Part shown: positions 16,392-25,360 of the stretch, in pieces
Position numbering within the stretch: position 1 is the first letter of the stretch
How the letters are laid out: every line of letters starts with the position of its first letter
Assembly (NCBI RefSeq): GCF_018401815.1
Contig: NZ_JAGYKG010000001.1
Location: 558,001 to 622,000 of the forward strand
Reading direction: 5' to 3'
DNA: 64,000 bases
Source of the DNA: Nonlabens sp.
Lineage (GTDB): Bacteria; Bacteroidota; Bacteroidia; Flavobacteriales; Flavobacteriaceae
Notes under the pieces: generated by a model
Told to the model about the DNA's origin: nothing
Seen by the model: only the letters and a program-made list of their open reading frames with translations
Databases searched by the model: none
Program-made: the position numbers and the translations under genes

Positions 16392-18794
16392 CTAAAAAGC
16401 ATATCTTAAGGAAAGAATTAAATTACGTCCAGCAGCAGTAATTCCTGAAGAATAGGTGCGGTAGCGCTGATCGGTTATATTTTCTAAAATAGCCGTAACG
16501 GTTAACCCTTCGTTGATTTTGTAACTGGACCTCAAATTCATTGTATACCATCTGGGCGAGTATGGATTCCCGTCCTCATCCAAGGCATACAAATAAGGAC
16601 GGGATTGCTGGCTAGGTGCCAAGTCATTAAATTCAAACTGACCGTTAAACATCACAAAGGCATCCCATTGGAATCGGTCATTTTGATACACTAGGTGCGC
16701 ATCACCAAAACTAGGGGATACATGGCGCACGGCCACTTTAGATCCATCTATTTCCTTTTGCTCCCCGTTGAGCCAGTTGTAATGGCCGTAGATACGCAAC
16801 TGCTCATTGATCTCGTACTGAGCTCCTATTTCTAGACCATAAACAACGCTGCTTTCGGCATTTTGTATGGCTTGCACCCGGCTTAATTCTCCGTGATACA
16901 AAATCAGGTCCTCCCCGTTAAGTTGGTAATTTCTAGGAACCAAAGCATCTTTCAAATACGTATAGTAACCAGAAATATCAAAAGTAAATTGATCATTGAC
17001 GCGTTTTTTAACCCCTAATTCAGAGTTATAGGAATACTCTGATTCCAGATCTGGATTAGGAACAATCACAGTCCCAGGACTGGGGTCAAAAATCTTACCT
17101 ATATCATCCACGTTCGGAGCTCTAAAGGCCGTGCTGAAATTAGCCCTAAATTCCCAAGTTTCCTCTGGAAGATAGGTGGCTCCAAGCGCACCTGTTAATG
17201 CACCTGTACTCAAATGTGCCTCTTCAAAAGGAAAATCATAAAACTGGTCATCAAATGGAGCCTCTAACCATATATGATTGTATCGCAACCCGGACTGTAT
17301 CACCAATTTAGAATCTACTTTCCATTGGTAATTTGCGTACGCAGCTAGTGATCTCCAAGAAGAGCCATCTGGATACCTGCTCGGCGCAGCTTCTCGTTGC
17401 CGGGTGTCAATATCAAATACGCTACCTATAGAACCTACGCGATTATGAATGAATTCTGTACCATAAAACAACACATTATTCTCTCGGTTGCGTCTTTCAA
17501 AATCAATAGAAGTCGTCCAAACATCTACTTGCTCTTTAGTCTGAAACAAATCAGGCTCTTGAAAAGAACGGTTGTTTCGGCTTTCTTGAAACTGCTGATA
17601 TGCCTGAGAGAATATAACTTTATCGTACCATTTTCCATCACCTCTATGTGTAGCTTTGACATTTGCCATCAACCATTTCTGAGGACCGTAGTACCATTGA
17701 GCGCTACGGGGATTCCCATCAGCTCTAAATCTGGTCAACGCATCATATCTGGAGAAATTTCCAGTAGCTGTATAAATTAATCCCAAATCAAATTCCCAAC
17801 GTTGATTAGGTTGGTAACTGAATTTTTGCAATAAATTAATTTGATCGTAAGCTGTAGGGATTTGTTTTTCTGGATCATCGTTATTGATTACAACGTCTTG
17901 TCCATCAATTCTATCTACATACTGGTTTCTAAGGTATTCATCCGGTCCATGAGAACCCATCTTCAAATCTCCAAAAGAATTCATGCTTATACTGGTTGCA
18001 GCAGCAAACTTCTGTGTGCCATAATTAGCATCTAAATGCGCAGTGTTTTCATTATTAGCAGCAGCATATCTTACCACTGCATTCCCAGAAAACAAGGTAG
18101 AATCTGAGGCAAATTGAGGTTTTTTGGTGTAAAAATTCATGACACCCCCTATTGCATCACTACCATAAACAACGCTACCTGGACCTAAAATTACCTCTGT
18201 GTGATCAATACTTAAGGGGTCAATAGAAATTACATTCTGAAGATTTCCACCTCTAAAAATGGCATTGTTCATACGCACTCCATCCACAGTGATCAACAAT
18301 CTGTTGGTTGAAAAACCTCTGATTAACGGACTTCCACCACCTTGTTGTGATTTTTGAACGTAAACTTGGCCAGACTGTTGTAATAAGTCGGCACTGGTCT
18401 GTGGGTTACTCAAGAGTACTTCCGCAGCACTTTGGGATATGATTTTTTGAGGAATGTCTTGTTTGCGTTGTTCAAATTTAGATACAGAAATAACAATCGG
18501 ATTTATTTTTTCTGATCGTGGAGTCATGAATATTAGCTGGCCTTGACTTTTTATTTCTATTTTATCTATAGCATAAGTTTCAAAGGCCATACTTTGAAAA
18601 TAGATGCGGTCAAATTTTGAAAACTTATTTAGAGAAACCCGACCTTCCAAATCGGTGATGTTACTGACACTTTTATCTTTGTTATATACCAGAACGGAAG
18701 CTAACTTCTCTTTAGTCTTATTATTTAAAACCGTAACTGTTTGTGCAGCACTATAAATGCTTGAAAAAACAAACATAAAAAGTACCAATTTCAA
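16392..18794 (-). CDS. TonB-dependent receptor (haemoglobin/siderophore-receptor type)
   Basis: An 800-residue outer-membrane receptor. It has a short signal peptide ending S-A-A-Q (about 18), a carboxypeptidase-like N-domain (about 20-95), a plug with R-G-F-S-T-N-R-L-L-I-T-V-D-G-V-R-M (about 163-179) and G-P-G-S-V-V-Y-G-S-D-A-I-G-G (about 204-217), then a barrel ending L-R-Y-A-F. The plug resembles the haem/haemoglobin and colicin-I receptor branch; the ligand is uncertain. The start codon is TTG (18792-18794), overlapping the TGA of recO as TTGA. The next in-frame ATG would cut the signal peptide, so TTG is preferred. This makes its translation coupled to recO. Confidence 0.85.
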   Translation of the reverse strand: MKLVLFMFVFSSIYSAAQTVTVLNNKTKEKLASVLVYNKDKSVSNITDLEGRVSLNKFSKFDRIYFQSMAFETYAIDKIEIKSQGQLIFMTPRSEKINPIVISVSKFEQRKQDIPQKIISQSAAEVLLSNPQTSADLLQQSGQVYVQKSQQGGGSPLIRGFSTNRLLITVDGVRMNNAIFRGGNLQNVISIDPLSIDHTEVILGPGSVVYGSDAIGGVMNFYTKKPQFASDSTLFSGNAVVRYAAANNENTAHLDANYGTQKFAAATSISMNSFGDLKMGSHGPDEYLRNQYVDRIDGQDVVINNDDPEKQIPTAYDQINLLQKFSYQPNQRWEFDLGLIYTATGNFSRYDALTRFRADGNPRSAQWYYGPQKWLMANVKATHRGDGKWYDKVIFSQAYQQFQESRNNRSFQEPDLFQTKEQVDVWTTSIDFERRNRENNVLFYGTEFIHNRVGSIGSVFDIDTRQREAAPSRYPDGSSWRSLAAYANYQWKVDSKLVIQSGLRYNHIWLEAPFDDQFYDFPFEEAHLSTGALTGALGATYLPEETWEFRANFSTAFRAPNVDDIGKIFDPSPGTVIVPNPDLESEYSYNSELGVKKRVNDQFTFDISGYYTYLKDALVPRNYQLNGEDLILYHGELSRVQAIQNAESSVVYGLEIGAQYEINEQLRIYGHYNWLNGEQKEIDGSKVAVRHVSPSFGDAHLVYQNDRFQWDAFVMFNGQFEFNDLAPSQQSRPYLYALDEDGNPYSPRWYTMNLRSSYKINEGLTVTAILENITDQRYRTYSSGITAAGRNLILSLRYAF

Positions 18795-19513
18795 TGGTCG
18801 AAAAGTTGCTTTAAAATTAATAACGAATTGGGTTTTTTAAAAGTTTGCAAATGTATCTGAAAATACTCCATAACCAAATTTAATAGGCCGTTACGCTGTT
18901 CTCGATTCATTTTTATTTGATGAACCTTATCAAAATTCGTGCCTATAAAGGTTTTTAATTGCTCACTTTCTACATCAGTTAAGTGATGTGGTTGTAAACC
19001 ATTTTCATCAAAGGTACCATTCCACATATTAAAGTAGGTAGCACCCGAGGTCGTTACATCTGGTTGAAAACCTAAAAACAGGGTCATATCCAGTAGTATT
19101 TTAATGGAGAAGTTGGCAACATGATCCGATTGGTCTACGTATTGAAAAACAGATGAAAGGTATTCAAACAACTCTTGGTCTGGCTGTTGCTCGGTAAGGA
19201 GTTGTGAAAGGACTTCAGAAAAAAACAAGGTCATGCTGCTTTTTACAATATCCTTATGTATGCTTTGATAAGGAACTATAACTCGTGCCTCTTTAATGTA
19301 TTCCAGCGTTCCCTTTCCTCGGTGCTGGGTTTCTATTTCTAATTGGGTTAACGGCTGAAAGAAAGAACTGCGCAATTTTCCTTTTCTAGATTTACGGATT
19401 CCTTTAAGAATAAAGGATTGTGTGCCCAATTCTCTGGTGTATAATTTTGCGATGAGATCTGACTCACTATATTTTATTGTAGATAATACTATAGCTGGTG
19501 TTGTTATAAGCAT
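18791..19513 (-). CDS. recO: DNA repair protein RecO
   Basis: Recombination mediator that loads RecA onto SSB-coated single strands in the RecFOR pathway. It has 240 residues, the normal length. The N-terminal OB-fold has the family pattern (T-P-A-I-V-L-S-T-I-K-Y-S-E-S-D, then G-I-R-K-S-R-K-G-K-L-R); the C-terminal part is helical. It begins exactly after the stop of porZ (TAA then ATG, no gap) and its own stop overlaps the next start by 4 bases, so it is the middle cistron of a compact operon. The porZ-recO order is common in flavobacteria. Confidence 0.93.
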   Translation of the reverse strand: MLITTPAIVLSTIKYSESDLIAKLYTRELGTQSFILKGIRKSRKGKLRSSFFQPLTQLEIETQHRGKGTLEYIKEARVIVPYQSIHKDIVKSSMTLFFSEVLSQLLTEQQPDQELFEYLSSVFQYVDQSDHVANFSIKILLDMTLFLGFQPDVTTSGATYFNMWNGTFDENGLQPHHLTDVESEQLKTFIGTNFDKVHQIKMNREQRNGLLNLVMEYFQIHLQTFKKPNSLLILKQLFDH

Positions 19514-21805
19514 TTATCTAACGATCATCAATTTAGAAACAGCAGTTTCTATGTTATCACTAGTAGAAATAAATAAAAAATAGACCCCAGAAGCGACTTT
19601 ATTCCCTGAAAAGCTTCGGGTATCCCACAGAATACTTCCTCCTTGAGAAATGGCTTCATAAACAAGGTTCCCTTCAATATCTGTGATTTTTACTCGAGCC
19701 CTATCAGTCAACCCATCAATTGTAACATTGCCATTAAAACCTGGCCGCACTGGATTGGGAAAAGCTCTAACGTTTTCCAAATCTTCTTGTGGTTTACTGG
19801 ATCGTTCTCCTTGAAAAGCGACAATACCTTTATCGGTCGCAAAGTAAATTTTCCCCGTCGACTCATCAATAGCGATATCGTTGACCGAATTTGTAGGCAG
19901 CGGTGAATTATCTGTTGTGAATTGAAAAAGGGTTTCTCTACCAGAAGGAGAGAATAAAAAGGCCCCAGAACTAGCGGTCGCAATCCATTTGTTATTATTT
20001 CCATCTATTTCGATATCCGTCACAGCCTCATCTGCTAGTAACTCGCGTGGTATTCCGTTGGTATCTTCTATGATTATAGATCGTGCATCACTAGGATTTT
20101 CTGAAAACATAGAGTTGGGATTAAACAGAACTCTTAACCCTCGATTAGAGCCTATCCACAATTGATTGTTTAAATCTAATCTCAAGGTAGTGACATAACT
20201 ATTCACTAAGTTTCCTAAACCAACGTCATCAACTAGATGGGCAAACTGATTTGCAGCAGGATCAAATCCTACCAGTCCATTTGCAATGGTGCCGAAAAAA
20301 ATAGTTCCCGTATTATTTGCTACTACTCTAGTTATTCCTTGATCAGCAGCTATACTAGCTACTTCTTCACTCACGTCAAAACTGGTCCATTGTCCAGAAG
20401 GAGTTCTCCTATTGAGAGCATTGTCTACTTTATTAGCCAGACTCCATAAGTTCCCTTGATTGTCAAAAACACTGTTAGAGATTCTTACAAAGTCAGTTGC
20501 CGGAGGAAGTATGCTTTCTAACGTGCTGTTGTTGACCCCGTATAAAGTAGTAGCAACACCATCCGTAAACTCTAATAATCCATCATGCATAGAATTGAGG
20601 TATACCTCATCTGTATTATCTGGGTTGATAGTGATGGAAGAAATACTGGCAATATTTAAAACATCGGCAGCTTCAAAATTCGTCCACCCTTCCTCAGCTA
20701 CTAAATGGCTTACTCCCAATCGTTCTAACGGGAAAGGATCGTATAACTCATCGTGATCTCCATAAGCTACCCATAACTCATCTGGGGAGGCTGCAATAGA
20801 AAACGCTCTGTTTCTAGTAGGTCCATCGGCTGCGATAAATTCAAAGTCGGTCTGGTCTTGAATATTTACTCTAATCATTCCGTTTTCTTCAGTGCCTATA
20901 AATAAATCACCTCCTACTGTTATAGCTTGGGTAAAATTATAAGACTCCCCGTTTATAGTAGTTACAACAACAAGTTCATTAATACCTGTATCATAAATTA
21001 AAACTCTGTTATTAAAAGTTAGTGTAAGGAACTCATCTGTAGCAAAGGCATCTCGTACTCTTGATGGAAAACGGGTTCCATTACTGACAAATAATGTTCC
21101 GTTGAACTCGGTAAAAAAACCTCCCACGGTTATTGCAAATAACCGGTTATCAAATGATATGACTTCATCCCAAATATCAGGATTCACTTGAATCCAGTTG
21201 GAAAAATCAATTAAAAAGGGATCTGCGATTGGCGCCCTTCTTATCGCACTAGAAACATCTAATGTTGCGGCATATAAAAAACCTTGAAAAATTTCAATAG
21301 AATTTATGGGTACCTGAACACCATTATCCCCTATAAAATAGGTGTCGTCAAACTCGAGTCTTGACAGATTATAGATGGCAATCCCGAAGTCAGTAGCAAT
21401 ATAAAGAAGGTCCCCACTTTCTTTAAACTCATTAATTCTTTTATCATCTGGAGGAATGACTTGCTTATCTTTAATAGCCACTACGTCTATTACTGATCCA
21501 TCTTGATCGACAATTTGAAGCAAACCGTTTTCATAACCTATAACTAATAGCGATTTTTCTTCACTGTAGTGGATCTGACTTATCTCATCTCCACTAAGAC
21601 CGTTGATAGTTGTTAAAGTAGTATAGGTTCTAGAGTTGAGGTCGTATATAAAGACAGCATTTTCACTGGCAGCGTAAACCGATGTTGCCGATTCCTCAAT
21701 ATCTACTATAGTAGTAAACGAGAACAGGCCCTCCCAAGAATCTGAAAAATCTTGAGCAACTGTGAAGTTACAAACCAATAAAACAATAAAGACAACTTTT
21801 TTCAT
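19514..21805 (-). CDS. porZ: Type IX secretion system protein PorZ
   Basis: A 763-residue exported protein with a signal peptide ending T-V-A-Q (about 18). Two seven-bladed beta-propeller regions follow: short repeated strands with D-x-x-N-x-x-W-I-A-T and N-Q-L-W-I-G-S-N-R-G-L motifs across about 25-670. The C-terminal domain (about 675-763) starts F-P-N-P-V-R-P-G and ends with the K-L-M-I-V-R strand, typical of T9SS C-terminal signals. PorZ of Porphyromonas has the same layout and length. It acts at the cell surface in the attachment complex that processes T9SS cargo. The downstream recO is in direct contact. Confidence 0.88.
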   Translation of the reverse strand: MKKVVFIVLLVCNFTVAQDFSDSWEGLFSFTTIVDIEESATSVYAASENAVFIYDLNSRTYTTLTTINGLSGDEISQIHYSEEKSLLVIGYENGLLQIVDQDGSVIDVVAIKDKQVIPPDDKRINEFKESGDLLYIATDFGIAIYNLSRLEFDDTYFIGDNGVQVPINSIEIFQGFLYAATLDVSSAIRRAPIADPFLIDFSNWIQVNPDIWDEVISFDNRLFAITVGGFFTEFNGTLFVSNGTRFPSRVRDAFATDEFLTLTFNNRVLIYDTGINELVVVTTINGESYNFTQAITVGGDLFIGTEENGMIRVNIQDQTDFEFIAADGPTRNRAFSIAASPDELWVAYGDHDELYDPFPLERLGVSHLVAEEGWTNFEAADVLNIASISSITINPDNTDEVYLNSMHDGLLEFTDGVATTLYGVNNSTLESILPPATDFVRISNSVFDNQGNLWSLANKVDNALNRRTPSGQWTSFDVSEEVASIAADQGITRVVANNTGTIFFGTIANGLVGFDPAANQFAHLVDDVGLGNLVNSYVTTLRLDLNNQLWIGSNRGLRVLFNPNSMFSENPSDARSIIIEDTNGIPRELLADEAVTDIEIDGNNNKWIATASSGAFLFSPSGRETLFQFTTDNSPLPTNSVNDIAIDESTGKIYFATDKGIVAFQGERSSKPQEDLENVRAFPNPVRPGFNGNVTIDGLTDRARVKITDIEGNLVYEAISQGGSILWDTRSFSGNKVASGVYFLFISTSDNIETAVSKLMIVR

Positions 21806-21873
21806 ACACCTATAACGTACCCATCTTTAGTATATGATGAATACGCACAAAAATAAACTTAATTTAAGGCATT

Positions 21874-21902
21874 AAAAAACCTCTGTAGCTTTTACAGAGG
21901 TT
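21874..21902 (-). terminator. Terminator after gdhA
   Basis: On the minus strand AACCTCTGTA and TACAGAGGTT form a 10-bp stem with a 5-base loop, followed by TTTTTT. It lies about 100 bases after the gdhA stop and before porZ. Confidence 0.82.
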
Positions 21903-22001
21903 GGTATTGTTTTAATTTCGGTTTAGCACAGAATCAATTGATACTTGAACTTCTAATTCCTCAAGAAATCAGAAAGTGAAACCTATATAAATCTTAAAAT
22001 A

Positions 22002-23345
22002 CTACACAATTCCTTGCGCTAACATGGCGTCTGCAACTTTAACGAAACCAGCAATATTTGCTCCTTTCACATAGTCTACAAATCCATCCTTATCTTTTCC
22101 GTAAGTTACACAAGCCTCGTGAATATCATTCATGATGCTGTGAAGTTTACTATCGACCTCTTCGGCAGTCCAGCTATAACGCATAGAATTTTGTGACATT
22201 TCAAGACCCGACGTAGCAACACCACCAGCGTTAGATGCCTTTCCAGGTGAAAATAAGATTTTCTTTTTTAAGAAAACTTCAATTGCTTCTGGAGTGCAAG
22301 GCATGTTGGCTCCTTCACCTACACAAATGCATCCATTAGATACTAGTGTATTAGCTTCATCGCCATTCAACTCATTTTGAGTAGCGCATGGTAAAGCGAT
22401 ATCACATGTTACCGACCAAGGACGTGCTCCTTCATGATAGCTTGCACTAGAATAAGTAGCTGTATATTCAGAAATACGACCACGCTGATTATTTTTAAGA
22501 TCCATTATAAATGCAAGTTTATTGGCATCAATACCGGCTTTATCATAAATATAACCTCCAGAATCTGACATTGTAACTACCTTACCTCCCAATTGAATGA
22601 TTTTCTCTGCCGCATATTGCGCCACATTTCCCGATCCAGAAATCACGACTGTTTTTCCTGCTATTTTTTCCCCACGAGTCTTCAACATATTTTCAGCAAA
22701 ATACACATTACCGTAACCTGTTGCTTCTGGGCGTATTAATGAACCACCATAAGAGCGGCCTTTACCAGTTAGAATACCTGTAAATTCATTTCTCAATTTT
22801 TTATAATAGCCAAAAAGATATCCTATTTCACGTCCACCTACACCTATATCACCTGCTGGCACATCAGTATCAGCTCCTATGACACGCTGTAATTCTACCA
22901 TAAAAGACTGGCAAAAACGCATCACTTCACGGTCTGATTTCCCTTTGGGATTAAAATCCGAACCCCCTTTTCCACCACCCATAGGCAATGTGGTCAAACT
23001 ATTTTTAAATACTTGTTCGAAAGCAAGAAATTTAAGAATGCTCAAGTTCACAGAAGGGTGAAATCTCAATCCCCCTTTATAAGGACCGATAGCGCTATTC
23101 ATTTGAATGCGGTACCCTCTATTGACCTGTACTTCTCCACTATCATCTGTCCATGGCACACGAAACATGGTGACGCGTTCTGGTTCTGCCATACGTTCTA
23201 ACAGTTTATCGCTAGCGTATTTGGGGTGATTCTCGATAAAAGGTATAACCGCTTCAGCCACCTCTGTTACTGCCTGTATGAATTCTGGTTCATTAGGGTT
23301 TTTACTTTTTATCAAATCGATAAAATCTTGGATGCTTTTTTCCAT
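22002..23345 (-). CDS. gdhA: NADP-type glutamate dehydrogenase
   Basis: Catalyses reversible reductive amination of 2-oxoglutarate to glutamate, a main ammonia-assimilation enzyme. The 447 residues equal the standard hexameric GdhA length. Signatures: the catalytic-lysine segment M-G-G-G-K-G-G-S-D-F (about 122-131), G-D-I-G-V-G-G-R-E-I-G (about 165-175), and the Rossmann G-S-G-N-V-A-Q-Y-A (about 236-244). The A-D-T-D-V-P-A-G-D and G-K-G-R-S-Y-G-G-S-L segments fit the NADP-preferring branch. It stands alone. Its -7 element is at 23390-23397, and a GAAAACGTTTTC palindrome lies between that and the ATG, suggesting repression by a LacI-type protein. Confidence 0.97.
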   Translation of the reverse strand: MEKSIQDFIDLIKSKNPNEPEFIQAVTEVAEAVIPFIENHPKYASDKLLERMAEPERVTMFRVPWTDDSGEVQVNRGYRIQMNSAIGPYKGGLRFHPSVNLSILKFLAFEQVFKNSLTTLPMGGGKGGSDFNPKGKSDREVMRFCQSFMVELQRVIGADTDVPAGDIGVGGREIGYLFGYYKKLRNEFTGILTGKGRSYGGSLIRPEATGYGNVYFAENMLKTRGEKIAGKTVVISGSGNVAQYAAEKIIQLGGKVVTMSDSGGYIYDKAGIDANKLAFIMDLKNNQRGRISEYTATYSSASYHEGARPWSVTCDIALPCATQNELNGDEANTLVSNGCICVGEGANMPCTPEAIEVFLKKKILFSPGKASNAGGVATSGLEMSQNSMRYSWTAEEVDSKLHSIMNDIHEACVTYGKDKDGFVDYVKGANIAGFVKVADAMLAQGIV

Positions 23346-23367
23346 TATCTTTAATTTGTTCCTTTAA

Positions 23368-23379
23368 GAAAACGTTTTC
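23368..23379. promoter_or_regulatory. LacI-type operator-like palindrome in the gdhA leader
   Basis: GAAAACGTTTTC is a perfect 12-bp palindrome with the central CG typical of LacI/GalR operators. It is identical to the operator core at 62430-62441 beside the LacI gene. It sits just downstream of the inferred gdhA transcription start, a position that normally gives repression. Confidence 0.55.
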
Positions 23380-23389
23380 GTTAAAGCTG

Positions 23390-23397
23390 CAAATATA
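23390..23397 (-). promoter_or_regulatory. -7 element of gdhA
   Basis: On the minus strand TATATTTG matches TAnnTTTG exactly and lies 44 bases before the ATG. No good -33 element is visible, consistent with a regulated promoter. Confidence 0.45.
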
Positions 23398-23577
23398 ATA
23401 TTATCGCGTATGGTGTAGATTTTTTTACCAAAATATTTGCACTTGAAAGTATAGCTTTAACAATCAATGCCGAAGTAAAAATTGCATTACGTCTAATACT
23501 TAAGGCATTATGCCCAACGTTTAGGGTATGTGTGGATCACATTTTATTATATTTACCCCGAGCATAAAGGCTTTTTA

Positions 23578-24351
23578 ATGATGCACCCACAAAAACACAT
23601 TACTACACTCTTGTTTTTTTTTGCAATGACACTGATTAGTAATGCACAATTAGGCTTTTCACATGAACTAGGTTTTATTACTGGGCCAGTGGCTTTTCAA
23701 AGTGACTATGGAGAACGGTACGACTTTAATACCAACAAAGGAAACGTAGGAATAGGTTTGGGAATAGTGCACTACATCAACTTTGCATATCGTGCAGATT
23801 GTGATTGCTATAGTGCGGACACCTACTGGAATGACCACTTTAAGATAAGAAGTGAGATTGCTTATCATGAAACAAAATTAAATCATCTAGGGCCAGAATC
23901 GGATAAATTATCCCTAGGCGGATTACAACTTAGATCCATGGAAGGTAAAGCAAAGGTGTTTGAAGCTGGCGCACAAATTGAATGGTACCCATTAAGCATC
24001 AGAGATTTTCAGTTAGGAAAACCTAAAATAGCTCCCTATATAGGCATCGGAGCTCGTTATGTAAACTATAGACCTGAAGCTACCAGTAGTTTAGGACCTT
24101 TAGGGAATCCAATAACTACATTCCCAACTTTTATTGATCGCATTGATACCTCACAGGGAAGTGCTTTAGCCATTACAGGAGATATTGGTTTTAGATATAA
24201 AGTAGGGCCATTAAGTGACCTTTTAATTTCTTCTAAGTGGCATTACTATCTAGACAGCAACTATGTAGATGGATTGAGCCCTAACAATGTAAACAACAGA
24301 GCAAACGACTGGATCTGGTGGTTTAACTTAGGATATATTTTCTATTTATAA
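23578..24351 (+). CDS. Conserved flavobacterial outer-membrane/exported protein (THC0290_0291-like)
   Basis: About 257 residues from the preferred ATG at 23578 (or 23581). A longer frame opens at a GTG at 23530, but the extra residues precede a clean signal peptide (K-H-I-T-T-L-L-F-F-F then S-N-A-Q) and look untranslated. The mature protein is beta-rich with alternating aromatic strands (G-I-V-H-Y-I-N-F-A-Y, I-G-I-G-A-R-Y-V-N-Y) and ends F-N-L-G-Y-I-F-Y-L, typical of an outer-membrane beta-barrel. It resembles a family I remember as THC0290_0291, restricted to flavobacteria and without known function. It is convergent with the atl gene. Confidence 0.7.
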   Translation: MMHPQKHITTLLFFFAMTLISNAQLGFSHELGFITGPVAFQSDYGERYDFNTNKGNVGIGLGIVHYINFAYRADCDCYSADTYWNDHFKIRSEIAYHETKLNHLGPESDKLSLGGLQLRSMEGKAKVFEAGAQIEWYPLSIRDFQLGKPKIAPYIGIGARYVNYRPEATSSLGPLGNPITTFPTFIDRIDTSQGSALAITGDIGFRYKVGPLSDLLISSKWHYYLDSNYVDGLSPNNVNNRANDWIWWFNLGYIFYL

Positions 24352-24386
24352 GTTCCTTTCTACACCATTAAAAGGGAAAGTAAAAT

Positions 24387-24737
24387 TCAATAGCCTCTTT
24401 TATTCTGCATATTGAGTAATGTCATTGGATCCCAAAAGTTTTCTTTAAAATTTTTAATTTGATCTTCTTCTAGTATCAAACCCTCACTTTCTAACAATTG
24501 TCGCATAAGATTTGTTCCTGGAAAATGATGCTTGCCTGTAAGAATGCCATTGCGGTTTACCACTCTATGAGCAGGCACCTCAGGGTCGTTATGTGATGCA
24601 TTCATGGCATAACCAACGGCTCTACTACTTCTGGGTGTGCCTAGAACTCTTGCAATAGCTCCATAACTGGTAACTTTACCATAAGGGATTTGTTTGACCA
24701 CCTCGTATACTCTCCCAAAGAAGTCGTCACTGCTCAT
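24387..24737 (-). CDS. Alkyltransferase-like protein (MGMT family without the acceptor Cys)
   Basis: A 116-residue single-domain protein with the O6-alkylguanine-DNA alkyltransferase fold: Y-G-K-V-T-S-Y-G-A-I-A (about 19-29) is the helix-turn-helix and S-R-A-V-G-Y-A-M the arginine-finger region. The active-site P-C-H-R-V motif reads P-A-H-R-V, so the alkyl-accepting Cys is Ala. Proteins of this type (ATL) bind O6-alkylguanine and hand the lesion to nucleotide excision repair. Its ATG overlaps the stop of the LysE gene by 4 bases, making it last in a trmB-lysE-atl operon. Confidence 0.87.
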   Translation of the reverse strand: MSSDDFFGRVYEVVKQIPYGKVTSYGAIARVLGTPRSSRAVGYAMNASHNDPEVPAHRVVNRNGILTGKHHFPGTNLMRQLLESEGLILEEDQIKNFKENFWDPMTLLNMQNKRGY

Positions 24738-25360
24738 CCATATATTCTAATAATTGTAAAAATAGCAATCAGTAAGGTAAGTCCACTTAAAATAAAATTA
24801 ATCTTACGCGCAAAGGTATCGCTGTCAAAAGCAAATTTCTTGACATATTTGATATAAGCCAGTAACATTAAAAAAGTCCCACAAGAGGCTCCTATTATAA
24901 ATAGATGAGCCGTGGGATAGGTAAATATGAACAATCCTTTACCCGCCAAAAAAGAGCTAAATCCAATGTAAAAAGGTATTGGAAAAATATTTAACCCCGA
25001 TAAGATAATTCCCTGAGCAACTAATTTTGCTGCAGACCTGTTGATCTCTTTAACCTCTGGGGTTCCAGAATCAAGAGAAGCCCTTATAAAAAAGAAAATG
25101 GACAGCCCAATAAAAGCAATAATCGCAAACTGCTCTAAAAGCAACAACGTTTCTGGGTTATCGTTCAACAATTTGGAGAAAAAAACACCTATATACACCT
25201 GTCCTATCACCACAAAAGACGCACCTAATGCAAAAATTATTGCCGCTTTCCTGTTTTGTTTAACACTTATTTTAGCTGCAGTTAAGTTTAATAATCCTGG
25301 AGGAATAACTCCAACAAACCCTATTACCAGACCAAAAATCAAGTGAAATACTCCTGTCAT
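24734..25360 (-). CDS. LysE/RhtB family amino-acid exporter
   Basis: A 208-residue inner-membrane protein with six hydrophobic helices. The N-terminal helix contains the family pattern G-F-V-G-V-I-P-P-G-L-L-N-L (about 15-27), close to the G-x-x-P-G-P motif of LysE transporters. The substrate is not predictable. Start and stop overlap both neighbours (TAATG with trmB, ATGA with atl), indicating translational coupling within a three-gene operon. Confidence 0.82.
   Translation of the reverse strand: MTGVFHLIFGLVIGFVGVIPPGLLNLTAAKISVKQNRKAAIIFALGASFVVIGQVYIGVFFSKLLNDNPETLLLLEQFAIIAFIGLSIFFFIRASLDSGTPEVKEINRSAAKLVAQGIILSGLNIFPIPFYIGFSSFLAGKGLFIFTYPTAHLFIIGASCGTFLMLLAYIKYVKKFAFDSDTFARKINFILSGLTLLIAIFTIIRIYG

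Noticed and set aside
23530..23577. N-terminal extension of the exported protein gene from a GTG
   Set aside because: It would place 16 unlikely residues before a clean signal peptide; the ATG at 23578 is better.
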